Part shown: positions 38,156 through 48,560 of the stretch, piece after piece
Layout of the letters: every line of letters begins with the position of its first letter
Position numbering within the stretch: position 1 is the first letter of the stretch
From: PNON01 sp963757065
GTDB lineage: Bacteria > Chloroflexota > Anaerolineae > Anaerolineales > Anaerolineaceae
Direction of reading: 5' to 3'
DNA: 64,000 nucleotides
Assembly: GCA_963757065.1 (NCBI GenBank)
Contig: CAVWQC010000008.1
Span: forward strand, 248,001-312,000
Notes under the pieces: model-generated
The model's input: the letters and a program-made list of their open reading frames with translations, nothing else
The model's database searches: none
Told to the model about the DNA's origin: nothing
Translations under genes and position numbers: made by a program

Positions 38156-41100
38156 CTACGATGGATGTACCAGATTGATTGCAATAATCGCGCCTAACTG
38201 GCGTAGGATATTTACATCATCTTTTGAGAACTCAGCTGCTTTTCGCAGCATGTTTTCTGCACCACGATAATCTTTTGAGTCTTTCATGATCATGCCAAGT
38301 TGATAATATGGACGATAATCCTTAGGTAACACCTCGATCGCCTGTTTATAGATGGCTACAGACTTGGTAAAATCACGCCTTTCCTGGTAAGTTTTAGCCA
38401 GTTCCAAATAGCCGTCGATATTTGTGGGCTCCTGGGTTATCGCTTCGGATAAATGATCCAGGGCTTGATCTAATTGGCCATTTTGCCTGAGCAAACGGCC
38501 AGCAAGAATATGCATATCAAATTGATCAGGGTTCAACTTCAAAGAAAGTTGAGTGATATTGAGTGCTTCGCTGGTAAATCCATTCTCGGCTAGGGATAAT
38601 GAATACAGCCTGAGAATTTCAGGGTTTTTAGGATAATCATCGACAATTTTTTGCAGGGTGTTAAGATAAGCTTTTTCACCTTCCTGTGATCGAATGATCT
38701 CCGCCTTTTCAATAAGAAGAGGTAAAGGTTTTGAAACTTTCTTAATCGCATAATTGATGAGTTTCATAGCCTCTTCAGATTGCTCAACAGCCCGAAGTGC
38801 CCGAACTTTAATTACCAGTGCTTCCACGTTTTTAGGATCCAGGCGAATGGCTGCATCCACTTTCTTTATTGCCTGGTCCGGTTGACCATTAATAAATGAA
38901 AGTTCTGCACTCAAAAGCAATGGTTCCACACTATTTGGTGCGAGGGTTACTGACCTTTCAATATTTGACATCGCTTGAAGATTATCTCCACGAGATTGGT
39001 AGGTCTTGGCGAGGAGCAGCCATGGGCGATAATTTGCGGGTTCAAGTGAAGATGCTACTTTTAAATACTGGATAGCCTGAGTTGGATCCCCAAGATCGAG
39101 GCAACCTTCTCCAAAGGCCAGGATCGAGTCGAAGTTTTGAGGTTCGAGGTCGGCTGCTATTTTCAAATGATACAAAGCGCTGGATGGATTATCCAAATTC
39201 TTGCAGATTTGTGCAGCGAAACTGTGCCAATCCGGTTCATTCGGCCATTTTTCCAAAGCTTTTTCAATTGATGATAAGGCTATCTCGTATTCTCCGGCGA
39301 AATTGGAGACCAGAGCAATTTGGGCAAGGCTTATTGGATTGGTATCAACATTTTCAATATTATTCTCAATTAATTCAAAAGCCTTTGCTGGAGCTTTCTC
39401 TGCAATGAGGGTAGCAGCATATCCTGCCATTCCTTTTGCCTCAGGATCAGTATGAACCAATCCTTCAAGTTCAGCGACATTGTTCTCCAGGGCAAATTTT
39501 TGAAGTTTGGATTCAGGGTAGGAGATCAAGTCGTTGAATTGAATTAGAGATTCAAGGTTATCTTTGGTGGGTTGGAAAGCTGCGATTCCGCGCGTCTCCC
39601 AGTAGTGAATGATCTCGCTCTCACTATATCTCTTCACATTCAATAGTGCTTCGTTAAATTGATCCAGTGCTGTAATGCTCAATACATCACCTGAGGGCAG
39701 GTGTTTCTTAATTTTGAGATGAGAGTAGAACCGGTAGGATTCAGCCTGTAAAGTGAGTAGTTTTAAGCGATATAGTTGAACACTCGGTTCAAAAACGAAA
39801 TTCTTGGAAAGAGTATCGATCAATGAATTGGCTGATTGGAAATGGTTCACCATCATGGCCGAATTTATAATCATTAATAACATACTGGGGGAAGAAGCGA
39901 CAGGATCATATACATTTACCTGCGGCAGCTTCTCAGAATGGAAATCTCCTGATGGCAGCAGGGAATAAATATCGTTTGAATTGTGGCCGGCTAGTTCATC
40001 GAAAACGTGATCATATTCGGGGGTTATTGTTTTCGTGGTATTCAGCAAAATATCAACTGCTGATCGCATCAGTGACCATTTTGCAGGCAACTCTATATTT
40101 ACCAGTGACTGATTTGCTGATGAATCGGATGTTGTTTCACGTTTTACCAGAGCATCAAGAATTTCACCGATAAATGAGACAGGTTTTGATAGTTCCTCAC
40201 CAGTCGAGAATAATAAATGCAAATACTCACCGGCTTTAGTGAAATCCAGGATATTGAACGAGATATCTGCTCCAAGATAAAGGGCTTCACTGTCTACCGA
40301 TTTTATAGTAAGAGCATCCTGGACATTAGCTAAAGCTTTCGCCAGGTCCCCATTCTTACGATTCAGATAAGCCATCCTCAAAAATATCTCGAAAGACTTG
40401 TTTTCTTCTGTACTTTCGGTTTTTTGCTGAGTATTTGTCAGAGCATCCACCAATGTGGCAATGGCGGATTCGTATTGACCGGAATGGGCTAAGAGATCAC
40501 CTTTGATGATTTGTAAGTCAATATTCTCCGTATTAATGGAAATTGCACGCTCAATTGCAGTAACAGCCTTGGAAAGATTTCCATTCTTTTCTTCATAATT
40601 CACCAGGTCCAGCAGTAACGGAAGCGAGGAAACTGGATCGAGTTCTATGCCGAATTCGAGGTATTGAATGGCTTCATCGATTTCGCCGGCATCGACCAGG
40701 TTCTTGGATACCCGGCGGATCAAACTGGAATTGAGCTTACCGTGGGCGACCAACTCCTGAAATGTTTTCTTTGCTGCTGAAATGTCTTTCATCTTTAGCT
40801 GTAACTCGCCCAACTTTAAGCGCAATTCAGATTTTTCCGGTTGATGTTTTATCGCAGCATCCAAAGAACTTAATGCTTCAGGAATATCACCCAGGTTGGT
40901 GCAAAACTCGCTATACCAGATCAAGTTCTCGGGATTTTCTGGCGAAATTGCCAGTGCAGCTTGAGCAGATTCCATGGCTGCTTTCGGCAATTTGGCCAAT
41001 GAATATGTCTCAGCTAATTTTTGATGGATCTCGAAATTCTGCGGATTTTGTAATCCGGCTTCCTCAAGGGCAGCCAGGGCTATATCCATTTTACCCAGCT

Positions 41101-43561
41101 TGGTGGATGTCATACCCAGCCCATAATTCACTTTCCACCGGACATCGGATGGCAAATTGACATCTTCTGATAGAGTAATATAAATATCCTGAGCCTCTTC
41201 GGCTCTTCCGAGTGCAGCAAACAGTTCAGCTTCCAATAATCGTCCCTGATAATTTTGCGGGTCAAGCAATAACCCTTCTTCCAAAATATTCTCAATGGAT
41301 TCGAGGTTAATCAATGGATTATTGCTGTCCTTCAAGGACAAAGCAATTGTTGCAAGGTCAATATACGGTTTGATATCCGCTGGATGCTGGGCAATTATCT
41401 GAAGGAGTGGTTCAACTGATTCTTCGTACTTTTCACAAGATATGAGCACATTTGTATATGCGCCTAAGAGTTCGAGATCATCTTTGGAGAATGTCAAAGC
41501 ATCACGGAAGACTGTGATCGCTTCTTCAGGCTGCCCCATCATTTGTAACGTTGAGCCGTATTTTAATGCGTAATATTGACCTGCCGGCTCGAGCCCGTAT
41601 GCTTTTCGCAGATAAGGAATTGACTCGGAATATGAACCCTCTTCAATATAATAATCAGCTAATAAGGAAGAAAGCTTGGCTGAATTGGGGCAGGCATTAA
41701 TGGCTGTGGATAGAAGATCCAAAACAGCTTCTTTGTTATCTGAAAGTAATTTGTATTCAACCAACTTAATCCATGGTTGATCTTGTTCCGGCGATAAGGC
41801 TACTGCATTTTGATAGTATTCAGCAGCTTTAGCCTGGTCCCCTTTTAATGAGTAAGCATCTCCAAGTATGCAATAAATATCCCCGTTTGCCGGTTCACCG
41901 GCAAGGATCTTTTCACAGGCTTCAATCGCCAGATCAGGGGAATCCATGGAAATAGCAACCTTTGAGTATTCGAGATGATCCTGAGAATTGATTGGGTCTG
42001 TCGGGTCAGCATCATCGAGTACTATTTTCCATGCATCCAGGGATTTTGCTGCATCCCCATCTTTTTTGTACAGCTTTGCAACCAAACGACGGGAAACTTT
42101 ATCTTTTCCATTCAAGGAAAGGGCTATATTGGCTTCGTTGATCGCTTCAGAATTATTTCCCGTCTGGTCGTCTATCTGTGCCAGCATTCTGTACAGACCG
42201 GGTTGAGTAATATTTTTCAGGGTAAGACCTTGTAGATAATCTTTACCAAGGTCAGAAAAACCAAGTTCGCTTAATAATTTGGTGTATCTTTCGACATCTT
42301 TGATATTCGTTGATTTCTTATCCAGGCTTTTTTCAATGGCACACTGGGATAATTCTCTTGAGGTGGTTACATCCCCTTCGGTTTTTGAAATCAATGCACG
42401 CGTCAACAGGACAAGGGGTTCTTCAGATTGCGACCAGACAAGTTCTTTTGAACTGACAGTCTGGCCATTGCTCAGTTTAGATAACACATATTCTGCCCTG
42501 GCAACATCTGATTGGGGGGATTGTTGTGAAATTTCCTGCCACGCTGATACTTCTTCATCGCTGGATAGTGATGGAATTGATTTTCTTAATTTATAAGCCT
42601 GGATCCCTGCCTGGATTATCTGCAATAGTTCTTTTTTGTAATCCAATAGTGCACTATATTGTTGATCGTCTTTTGCTATACCAAAAAGTGTTATCCACTG
42701 ATCCAATGATGTAAAGTCCGGATCAAATTCCTCACTTACCAATGGATCAGTTGACTTTGACTGGCGCGCCAGGTCCTGCAGAAAGTGATTGTATGCACCG
42801 TTAGGAGTCTTCCCATCGATTTCTGGCTGATCCTGATATGTTGCGATGATTTGAGCCGCCAGGTCTTGTGCTAAAACTGGGTGGACTTCGCTGACATGCT
42901 TAATCCAATTTACCTGATGGGTGAAGTCTTCTTCTGCTAGAAGAGAATAGAAGATATTCTTTTTTTCTTCAAATGGTTTTTGTTGAACAAGTAAAATACC
43001 TGTAATAAATTCATAGAACCCAGCCTCTGTCAAATATTCCTGGGACAGAATAAGCTCTGTGATGAGTTCCTGATCTGCCGAAAACCATGACACTAATATG
43101 GCAAAGGAAGTTTGCCAGGTTTCAGGGGCAACGGTATGGTCAGAAGATGACCTCACGATCTCTGAGACTAACCCGGTCCAATTACCAGTCAATCTTTTTC
43201 GCTCACGTAATGCAAGCGCTAAATAGGTAGATTCTGCCAAAGTGGAGGGTATGAAGCCGGACTTTAAAGCTTTCTGGTAAAAAGCTGAAGCCTGTTGACG
43301 CAATTCTGAGGGGATGGGCTGAAGGGGATTCGCACTGATGATTTCATTAAGAGAATCGTTATAAATGGAAAAAAGGCCAATTAAGCCGGGATTCCACATA
43401 TCCGGTTCGTTGCCATGAAGCTTTGAAAAATCTTCCAGGAAATTATCTTCTGAAACTTTTTCCCAGATCTTGGGATCTTGATGCAGCGAAAAGATCACTT
43501 CATCGAATTCAGTTGTGTTAATTATTAATTTCAACCCTACCAGAATTTCGCCAGGTTCCAT
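38156..43561 (-). CDS. Giant tetratricopeptide-repeat protein (1801 residues)
   Basis: 1801 residues with no signal peptide or TM. From about residue 440 to the end it is almost entirely TPR units, with the usual Trp/Gly/Tyr/Ala/Pro spacing (for example GDAYSLKGDQAKAAEYYQNA, then ALSPEQDQPWIKL; and LAKTYQERRDFTKSVAIYKQ). About 30 or more repeats are likely. The first ~400 residues are helical but less regular. TPR arrays are scaffolds, so it probably assembles with the adjacent TPR-protease or a substrate. The gene is intact over 5.4 kb. AAAGGTG precedes the ATG. It lies between the small 2-TM gene and the protease gene on one strand. Confidence 0.8.
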   Translation of the reverse strand: MEPGEILVGLKLIINTTEFDEVIFSLHQDPKIWEKVSEDNFLEDFSKLHGNEPDMWNPGLIGLFSIYNDSLNEIISANPLQPIPSELRQQASAFYQKALKSGFIPSTLAESTYLALALRERKRLTGNWTGLVSEIVRSSSDHTVAPETWQTSFAILVSWFSADQELITELILSQEYLTEAGFYEFITGILLVQQKPFEEKKNIFYSLLAEEDFTHQVNWIKHVSEVHPVLAQDLAAQIIATYQDQPEIDGKTPNGAYNHFLQDLARQSKSTDPLVSEEFDPDFTSLDQWITLFGIAKDDQQYSALLDYKKELLQIIQAGIQAYKLRKSIPSLSSDEEVSAWQEISQQSPQSDVARAEYVLSKLSNGQTVSSKELVWSQSEEPLVLLTRALISKTEGDVTTSRELSQCAIEKSLDKKSTNIKDVERYTKLLSELGFSDLGKDYLQGLTLKNITQPGLYRMLAQIDDQTGNNSEAINEANIALSLNGKDKVSRRLVAKLYKKDGDAAKSLDAWKIVLDDADPTDPINSQDHLEYSKVAISMDSPDLAIEACEKILAGEPANGDIYCILGDAYSLKGDQAKAAEYYQNAVALSPEQDQPWIKLVEYKLLSDNKEAVLDLLSTAINACPNSAKLSSLLADYYIEEGSYSESIPYLRKAYGLEPAGQYYALKYGSTLQMMGQPEEAITVFRDALTFSKDDLELLGAYTNVLISCEKYEESVEPLLQIIAQHPADIKPYIDLATIALSLKDSNNPLINLESIENILEEGLLLDPQNYQGRLLEAELFAALGRAEEAQDIYITLSEDVNLPSDVRWKVNYGLGMTSTKLGKMDIALAALEEAGLQNPQNFEIHQKLAETYSLAKLPKAAMESAQAALAISPENPENLIWYSEFCTNLGDIPEALSSLDAAIKHQPEKSELRLKLGELQLKMKDISAAKKTFQELVAHGKLNSSLIRRVSKNLVDAGEIDEAIQYLEFGIELDPVSSLPLLLDLVNYEEKNGNLSKAVTAIERAISINTENIDLQIIKGDLLAHSGQYESAIATLVDALTNTQQKTESTEENKSFEIFLRMAYLNRKNGDLAKALANVQDALTIKSVDSEALYLGADISFNILDFTKAGEYLHLLFSTGEELSKPVSFIGEILDALVKRETTSDSSANQSLVNIELPAKWSLMRSAVDILLNTTKTITPEYDHVFDELAGHNSNDIYSLLPSGDFHSEKLPQVNVYDPVASSPSMLLMIINSAMMVNHFQSANSLIDTLSKNFVFEPSVQLYRLKLLTLQAESYRFYSHLKIKKHLPSGDVLSITALDQFNEALLNVKRYSESEIIHYWETRGIAAFQPTKDNLESLIQFNDLISYPESKLQKFALENNVAELEGLVHTDPEAKGMAGYAATLIAEKAPAKAFELIENNIENVDTNPISLAQIALVSNFAGEYEIALSSIEKALEKWPNEPDWHSFAAQICKNLDNPSSALYHLKIAADLEPQNFDSILAFGEGCLDLGDPTQAIQYLKVASSLEPANYRPWLLLAKTYQSRGDNLQAMSNIERSVTLAPNSVEPLLLSAELSFINGQPDQAIKKVDAAIRLDPKNVEALVIKVRALRAVEQSEEAMKLINYAIKKVSKPLPLLIEKAEIIRSQEGEKAYLNTLQKIVDDYPKNPEILRLYSLSLAENGFTSEALNITQLSLKLNPDQFDMHILAGRLLRQNGQLDQALDHLSEAITQEPTNIDGYLELAKTYQERRDFTKSVAIYKQAIEVLPKDYRPYYQLGMIMKDSKDYRGAENMLRKAAEFSKDDVNILRQLGAIIAINLVHPS

Positions 43562-43594
43562 AATACACCTTTCAATGCAGTTTCTGAAATTCTA

Positions 43595-43927
43595 TTAGAC
43601 CAATGCCGAAATTTGAATGACCAACCAGTATGCCCCGGCCATGAGAAGAATGCCAACAAAAACCAGGAATACACCAATACCGGAACTGGTTTTGATAAGA
43701 TCATTCATCGCGGCCATAAGAGAAGAAGCATTTCCTACCAGTCCGCTTACGTCTTCTGCGATCCCCTTTTGGGCAAGTTTGGTGGTTTGATCAGCCAGAT
43801 TCTTGATGTCTTTTCCAACGGTCCTGGAAACCAAAACGAATATTCCGATACATATCGATATCAAACCGAGGATCACTAACGCGGTTGCCATTGTCAGTAA
43901 AAAATCTGGAACACTTAAATTAAACAT
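43595..43927 (-). CDS. Small two-TM membrane protein, first gene of the TPR-protease operon
   Basis: 110 residues: TM at ~10-35 (LLTMATALVILGLISICIGIFVLV) shown here in part, a ~45-residue polar helix (KDIKNLADQTTKLAQK), and a second TM at ~80-105. I recognise no family. Start ATG 43927 is chosen because AGGAGG lies just upstream; an upstream TTG at 43969 would fall inside the sigma-54 promoter. It may anchor the TPR proteins to the membrane, which is inference from position only. Confidence 0.6.
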   Translation of the reverse strand: MFNLSVPDFLLTMATALVILGLISICIGIFVLVSRTVGKDIKNLADQTTKLAQKGIAEDVSGLVGNASSLMAAMNDLIKTSSGIGVFLVFVGILLMAGAYWLVIQISALV

Positions 43928-43963
43928 TTTATCCTCCTGATAATTTATTACCAGAAGGATATA

Positions 43964-43979
43964 TTGCAAGTTATATGCC
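43964..43979 (-). promoter_or_regulatory. Sigma-54-type promoter of the 2-TM/TPR/protease operon
   Basis: The minus strand reads GGCATATAACTTGCAA: GG, exactly 10 bases, GC, with a perfect TTGCA -12 element. The -24 box is CGGCAT against the consensus TGGCAC. The predicted start near 43954 leaves a ~27-base leader containing AGGAGG. It begins 12 bases after the activator gene's stop codon. Confidence 0.7.
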
Positions 43980-43990
43980 GTGCCTATTTC

Positions 43991-45167
43991 TTATGAAAGC
44001 TTGTGAAACTCCAGCGGCAGATGGCCGACGTCAATAACCGGATCATCACAAAAGAGCATTGCACGTTCAATCACATGGGAGAGTTCTCTGATATTTCCCG
44101 GCCACTTATAATTCTTCAAGGCTTGCAGGGCTTTCGGGGTCATATCTTGAATATTGACACCCAGCCGACCATTCAGGTTGCGGACGAAAAAGCCGACCAA
44201 CTCTGGTAAATCATCAATTCGATCACGAAGGGGAGGTAAAACCAGGTCGACTACATCGAGCCGGTAATAAAGGTCCTCCCTGAATTTGCCATCTTCGATC
44301 ATTTTCTTCAAATTGCGGTTGGAAGCGCTGATCACCTGTACATCCACCCGGACCAGGTTGGTACCTCCAACACGTCGGAAATTCTGTTCTTCAAGGGCTC
44401 GCAGCAGCTTGGCCTGCATATCCATTGACATGGATGATATCTCATCGAGGAATAGTATCCCGGTATCAGCCACTTCCATCAGGCCGATCTTTTTCTTATC
44501 ATCAGCACCGGTAAATGCCCTGGCTTCATAGCCGAATAGTTCGGATTCAAGCATGGTGTCCTGAATTGCGGCACAATTGATGTCAATGATCGGTTTACCA
44601 GATCGGGTGCCGATCTTATGGATATGCTTGGCAAGAACTTCTTTTCCGGTTCCGCTTTCTCCGGTGATGAGCACCCGAACACCCTTCGAAGCGGCACGTT
44701 CGGCGTGATTGATGACCACCTGCATTTCCTTGCTCTGACCGACGATAAAATTAACGTTTTGTGCCTGGACTTTACGGAGATGTGCCAACTCTCTGCGCAT
44801 CGACACAATTTCTGTGGCGCGTTGAATGGATTGTTCCAGCCTGGATCAATTCAATTGGTTTCTGTAAGAAATCATGCGCCCCATTCTTCATCGCATCCAC
44901 AGCCATCTCAATATCACCATACGCTGTGATCATGATGATCGGGGGGCGTGACGGCAGGTTGCTGGTTTCCTGGAGCAGATTTGGCCCATAACCATCCGGT
45001 AAGGTAACATCCAATAAAATAATATCTGGAATATCCTGCTTAATGATTTTCCTGGCTTCTTCAAGTGTTTTTGCGCTCTTTACCTCATAACCCTGACGGA
45101 TAAGAAATTCCGTAATGATCACCTGGATGTTATCTTCATCGTCGACCACAAGAATTGTTGCTGTCAA
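43991..45167 (-). CDS. NtrC-family response regulator without DNA-binding domain, one frameshift
   Basis: Receiver domain: ILVVDDEDN, phospho-Asp in IILLDVTLPDG, Lys in FLQKP. AAA+ domain: Walker A GESGTGKE, ELFGYEARAFTGA (the sigma-54-contact loop, with Arg216 in place of the first Gly of GAFTGA), Walker B GILFLDEI, and FREDLYYRLDVV. The protein ends at LPLEFHKLS right after WPGNIRELSHVIERA, so the usual C-terminal Fis-type helix-turn-helix is missing; the sigma-54 promoter follows within 12 bases, leaving no room for it. One extra G near 44840 splits the frames; corrected length is 391. It overlaps the kinase gene by ATGA. Confidence 0.85.
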
Positions 45168-47135
45168 TCTTTACCTCCGGCATTAATATATCCCGGGAGT
45201 GTAACATGAAAAACGGTTCCTCCCGGAAAACTGGTGACATTAATTGTACCTTTATGTGCAGTAATTATTCGTTTGGTTATGGCCAATCCGAGACCGGTTC
45301 CCTGGGGATTATTTGTGACAAATGGTTCAAAAATATGATCTTTTATTTCATCCGGGATGCCTGGACCAGTATCTGAGACAGTAATCTCGACCTCAGGGGA
45401 ATCAGCAGAAGATTGGCAGTTTGCCATTTTTATGGCGATGACGCCGCCTTTCGTCATCGCCTGAATGGAATTGCTCAGCAAATTTGTAAATACCTGCTCA
45501 AGGGCTCGAAGGTCCCCAATGATGAACTGAACATCCGGTTCCACCTGAAGAAATGCTTCAATATTTGCTTTTGCGAAGCGGGGACGCCACCGATCGATCA
45601 TCCTGCGGAACATTGCTGCCAGATCAGAGGGAACCAGTTTGTATTCCATCGGGCGGGAAAATGAGAGAACTGACTCCATCAGATGAGTTAATCGGGTGCA
45701 ATCATGCTGCAAACGCTGGAGAAGGTCTTGATTTGGATCATCTTGCGGAAATTTCATCGCCAGCAGCTGCAACCCGGTACTGATGTTATTGACAGGGTTG
45801 CGGACTTCGTGCGCAAAAATGGCTGTCACTTCCCCCAGGACTGCTCGTTGCTCCAATTGTTGGGTTCGAACACGGATTTGTTCATTCTCACTCTCATCAT
45901 GAAGAAGGATGATGATATTCAGCAATCCGTCTTCAAGCATAACAGGGATGGTTTGTAAATGACCGAGAAATGATTGACCGTTCCTTCTGTGGAGAGAAAT
46001 ATTACCCAAATTATGTGTTGGAATTCCGCTGAGAGCACTATTCAAAGCAGGGATCAGGGAATCCGGGCCGATCAGTATATTTTCAACAGGTACGCCGACG
46101 ACCTCACGAGAAGCATATCCCAAGTAAGAATTCCGCCGCAGGATTCATCTCTTCAATGGTGAGATCATTTCGAATCAGGATGATCCCTTCCATGGCATTA
46201 TCCATCACCGTGTCCCGCACAGATAAAGACTTGATATGGTGATTAAGAGATTGATTAAGATTTTGAATTAAGACGAAATGATATAAGATTGCTGCCAGTC
46301 CATATGAGATAACATTGCCCAGCGTTTCCAGTTGATCATCTGGTTGATTTTGAGTATCCGAGATGACAAGTAAGCCCAGTTGAGTTCCATCCAACAGTTA
46401 ATGGAAAAACGGCAACATATGCCAGATCTGCGACCCTGGCAACTCCGATGAAATTCAGAAACAACCCTTTTACCTGGAACCCATATTTCTGATGACGTGT
46501 ATTCATTGGCAGGATCTGGAGAGACTACAGGTGGAAAAATTGGTGATGCCGGGTTTTCGGTTGATCCAACTTTTACGTATTGGGAAAGTTTATTATCAAT
46601 TTGGTAAATGCATTGGACATTACCACTGATCAAAGATTGACTGATCTGTAAGATTTTTTCAATAGCTATTTGACTTCTCTGACAATGCAGTCAGGCAGAA
46701 AATGTCTTCAACAGCTTTTAGAAGGATGGTTTGCTTTTGGACTAATTCCTGCTGCTTTAGAAAACTATCATGCGGAAGTATCGATAAAAGAACTCTGCTT
46801 GAATTTTGATCAAGTGCAGAGCTTCTTGATATCACCTGAATTGAATCTCGAGAATGACGAGTGAGTGCAGATAAATGTTCGCCAGTTTGTACCAGTTCAT
46901 AGCGGCTTATGTCAGGAAAGATAACACTTATTTCGGTTCGGGTGAGGTCAGCCAGTGAAAAAGCAGTGAGTTTCAGGAATTCGGCATTTGCTGCCAGTAT
47001 TTGGTTTGAACGAGGCTCAATTACTATCGCCGGTGTCGGTAACAGGTTTAAAAGCGTGTTAAATTCATTTGCACCCGGAGATTTACCTTTCCAGAGGTGA
47101 GAGAAAGAAAGGTTTTGAGAAAAACCATTACTCAT
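45164..47135 (-). CDS. PAS-GAF-PAS sensor histidine kinase, four frameshifts
   Basis: Reconstructed from four extra-base breaks (about 46680, 46470, 46392, 46121), giving 655 residues. Order: PAS (LLPTPAIVIEPRSNQILAAN), GAF (LISGNVQCIYQIDNKLSQYV to LTVDGTQLGLLVISDTQNQ), second PAS (MDNAMEGIILIRNDLTIEEMNP), HisKA with His in AIFAHEVRNPVNNIS, then HATPase: N box FTNLLSNSIQAM, G1 DTGPGIPDE, G2 GTGLGLAITKRI. No TM, so it senses a cytoplasmic signal. Start ATG 47135 overlaps the rpoN stop (ATGAGTAA), and the stop overlaps the regulator start. It is the obvious partner of the NtrC-type regulator. Confidence 0.82.
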
Positions 47136-48540
47136 GTTTCTGAGGATGGTTATGTCGGAGATGAGCCGGTAAAATACCTTCCATTGCCCGATATTTGGCA
47201 ACAGTTCGACGCGCTACCATGTAACCTTGTTTGGCCAACAGCCCAGCGAGATCAGTATCACTCAGCGGATCTTTTTCTTTATTGATCAATTCCTGAAGAG
47301 CCGTTCTGATGTGCAGGCTGCGATCGAAGAATTTTGCAAAAGGTATGATCCTTCCATTAGGCATTTGGATGGCTTTATTTGATACAGCACGAGAAATGGT
47401 GGATTCATGTACTTCAAGCTCTTTTGCCAACTGAGCCCTGGTAATCGGTTTAATCCTGGCCTCACCAAAGTCGATGAAATCTTTTTGCATGGTGGCTATT
47501 CGGGTCATTAACCGTTCCATGGTGTGATTTCGCTGCTGAAGACATTTTACAAAAAGGGATGCCCGTTCGAGATCAGACTTCCAATCTTCAAGTTTATCCG
47601 AGGTAACTTCCTTCACAGCACTGCGGAATCTCGGATCCACCCTGAGAGTTCCGGAAATGGGCATGATGATTTCCACCACCAGGGGTCCGATCGCATCCTC
47701 ATTCAGGTGATTGATCACGATGTCTGGGCGATGAAAGGCTTTGTCAGTGGGTTTGACCGATTCCCGGGTATCACCCCAGTGAGTGCGGGCCGGGAATGGA
47801 TTGAGGTTGGATCCAATGAATAAGGCAACCTCTTGAGCAGTTTTAATATTCGTGTGGAGCAGATGCGCCAGATCAGAGTATTGATGCCGGCTTAATAAGG
47901 ACATACCTTCCATGATCATCTGCCGTGCGAGAGGTGGTGTGGTTTCGGTTTCTGACAGTATTTCCAACTGGACCAGTAATGCTTCCTGTGGCGATGCTGA
48001 ACCAACCCCCAAAGGATCCGCATGTTGGATCAGCTTAATGATGTTTTCCACCCGTGAGACCGGAATATGATGATATTGCGCAACCTCTACAGCAGATATG
48101 GTAAGTAACCCATCTTCATCAAGGTGGGTCAGAATAAAAGCAGCCAGGCTGCGATCTTGAGCTGCCAGATCCGGAGCGATCTGTCGTAATACATAGGTGG
48201 GAAGGTCTTCAGACACAGCACTGATATTGTCTTCCGGCATTTCTTCCTGGGGGATGGCAGAACCTGTGAAGAAATCTTCCCGCGGGGAAATAAATACGAT
48301 CGGTTCCTCGGAATCCATCTGTTTTTGCCTGGAACAGACCGGGCACGGTTCCGCACTATGCAGCAGCCGGTTGCAGGTGGGGCATCGGCGTTCCTCGATC
48401 AATTCCAAAGCAGGATTGGATGCCAGTTCAGAATCGATTTTCTGGTAAAGCTCTTCTGCAGTCAAACTTAACAGCGTCATCGTTTGAGCGAGGTGAGCTG
48501 TGGTAAGGTGGCGGGTGATTTGGGCAGGTTTTTGAAACAT
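47128..48540 (-). CDS. rpoN: RNA polymerase sigma-54 factor with zinc-ribbon insert
   Basis: 470 residues. Region I (TRHLTTAHLAQTMTLLSLTAEELYQKI, seen in two parts, then ELASNPALELIEE) binds the activator. Immediately after it lies CPTC-x9-CPVC, a zinc-ribbon-like insert. The core-binding domain follows (LDEDGLLTI, ADPLGVGSAS), then the DNA-binding domain with HESTISRAVSNK and the RpoN box ARRTVAKYR near the C-terminus. Sigma-54 recognises -24/-12 promoters and needs an AAA+ activator. It is the first gene of a coupled rpoN-kinase-regulator set. Confidence 0.93.
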   Translation of the reverse strand: MFQKPAQITRHLTTAHLAQTMTLLSLTAEELYQKIDSELASNPALELIEERRCPTCNRLLHSAEPCPVCSRQKQMDSEEPIVFISPREDFFTGSAIPQEEMPEDNISAVSEDLPTYVLRQIAPDLAAQDRSLAAFILTHLDEDGLLTISAVEVAQYHHIPVSRVENIIKLIQHADPLGVGSASPQEALLVQLEILSETETTPPLARQMIMEGMSLLSRHQYSDLAHLLHTNIKTAQEVALFIGSNLNPFPARTHWGDTRESVKPTDKAFHRPDIVINHLNEDAIGPLVVEIIMPISGTLRVDPRFRSAVKEVTSDKLEDWKSDLERASLFVKCLQQRNHTMERLMTRIATMQKDFIDFGEARIKPITRAQLAKELEVHESTISRAVSNKAIQMPNGRIIPFAKFFDRSLHIRTALQELINKEKDPLSDTDLAGLLAKQGYMVARRTVAKYRAMEGILPAHLRHNHPQKHE

Positions 48541-48560
48541 ACGGATCTCAGTTTAGGTAC

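Noticed and set aside
35443..43561. Type III-E CRISPR (Craspase-like) locus
   Set aside because: TPR and clan CD protease are present, but there is no cas gene, no gRAMP-like effector and no repeat array in the window.
43928..43969. Longer start (TTG 43969) for the small two-TM protein
   Set aside because: It would place the start codon in the -12 region of the promoter. ATG 43927 has a perfect AGGAGG.
43991..44060. Loss of the regulator's HTH through a frameshift
   Set aside because: After LPLEFHKLS the DNA goes directly into a promoter and the next gene's leader. No HTH coding is visible in any frame.
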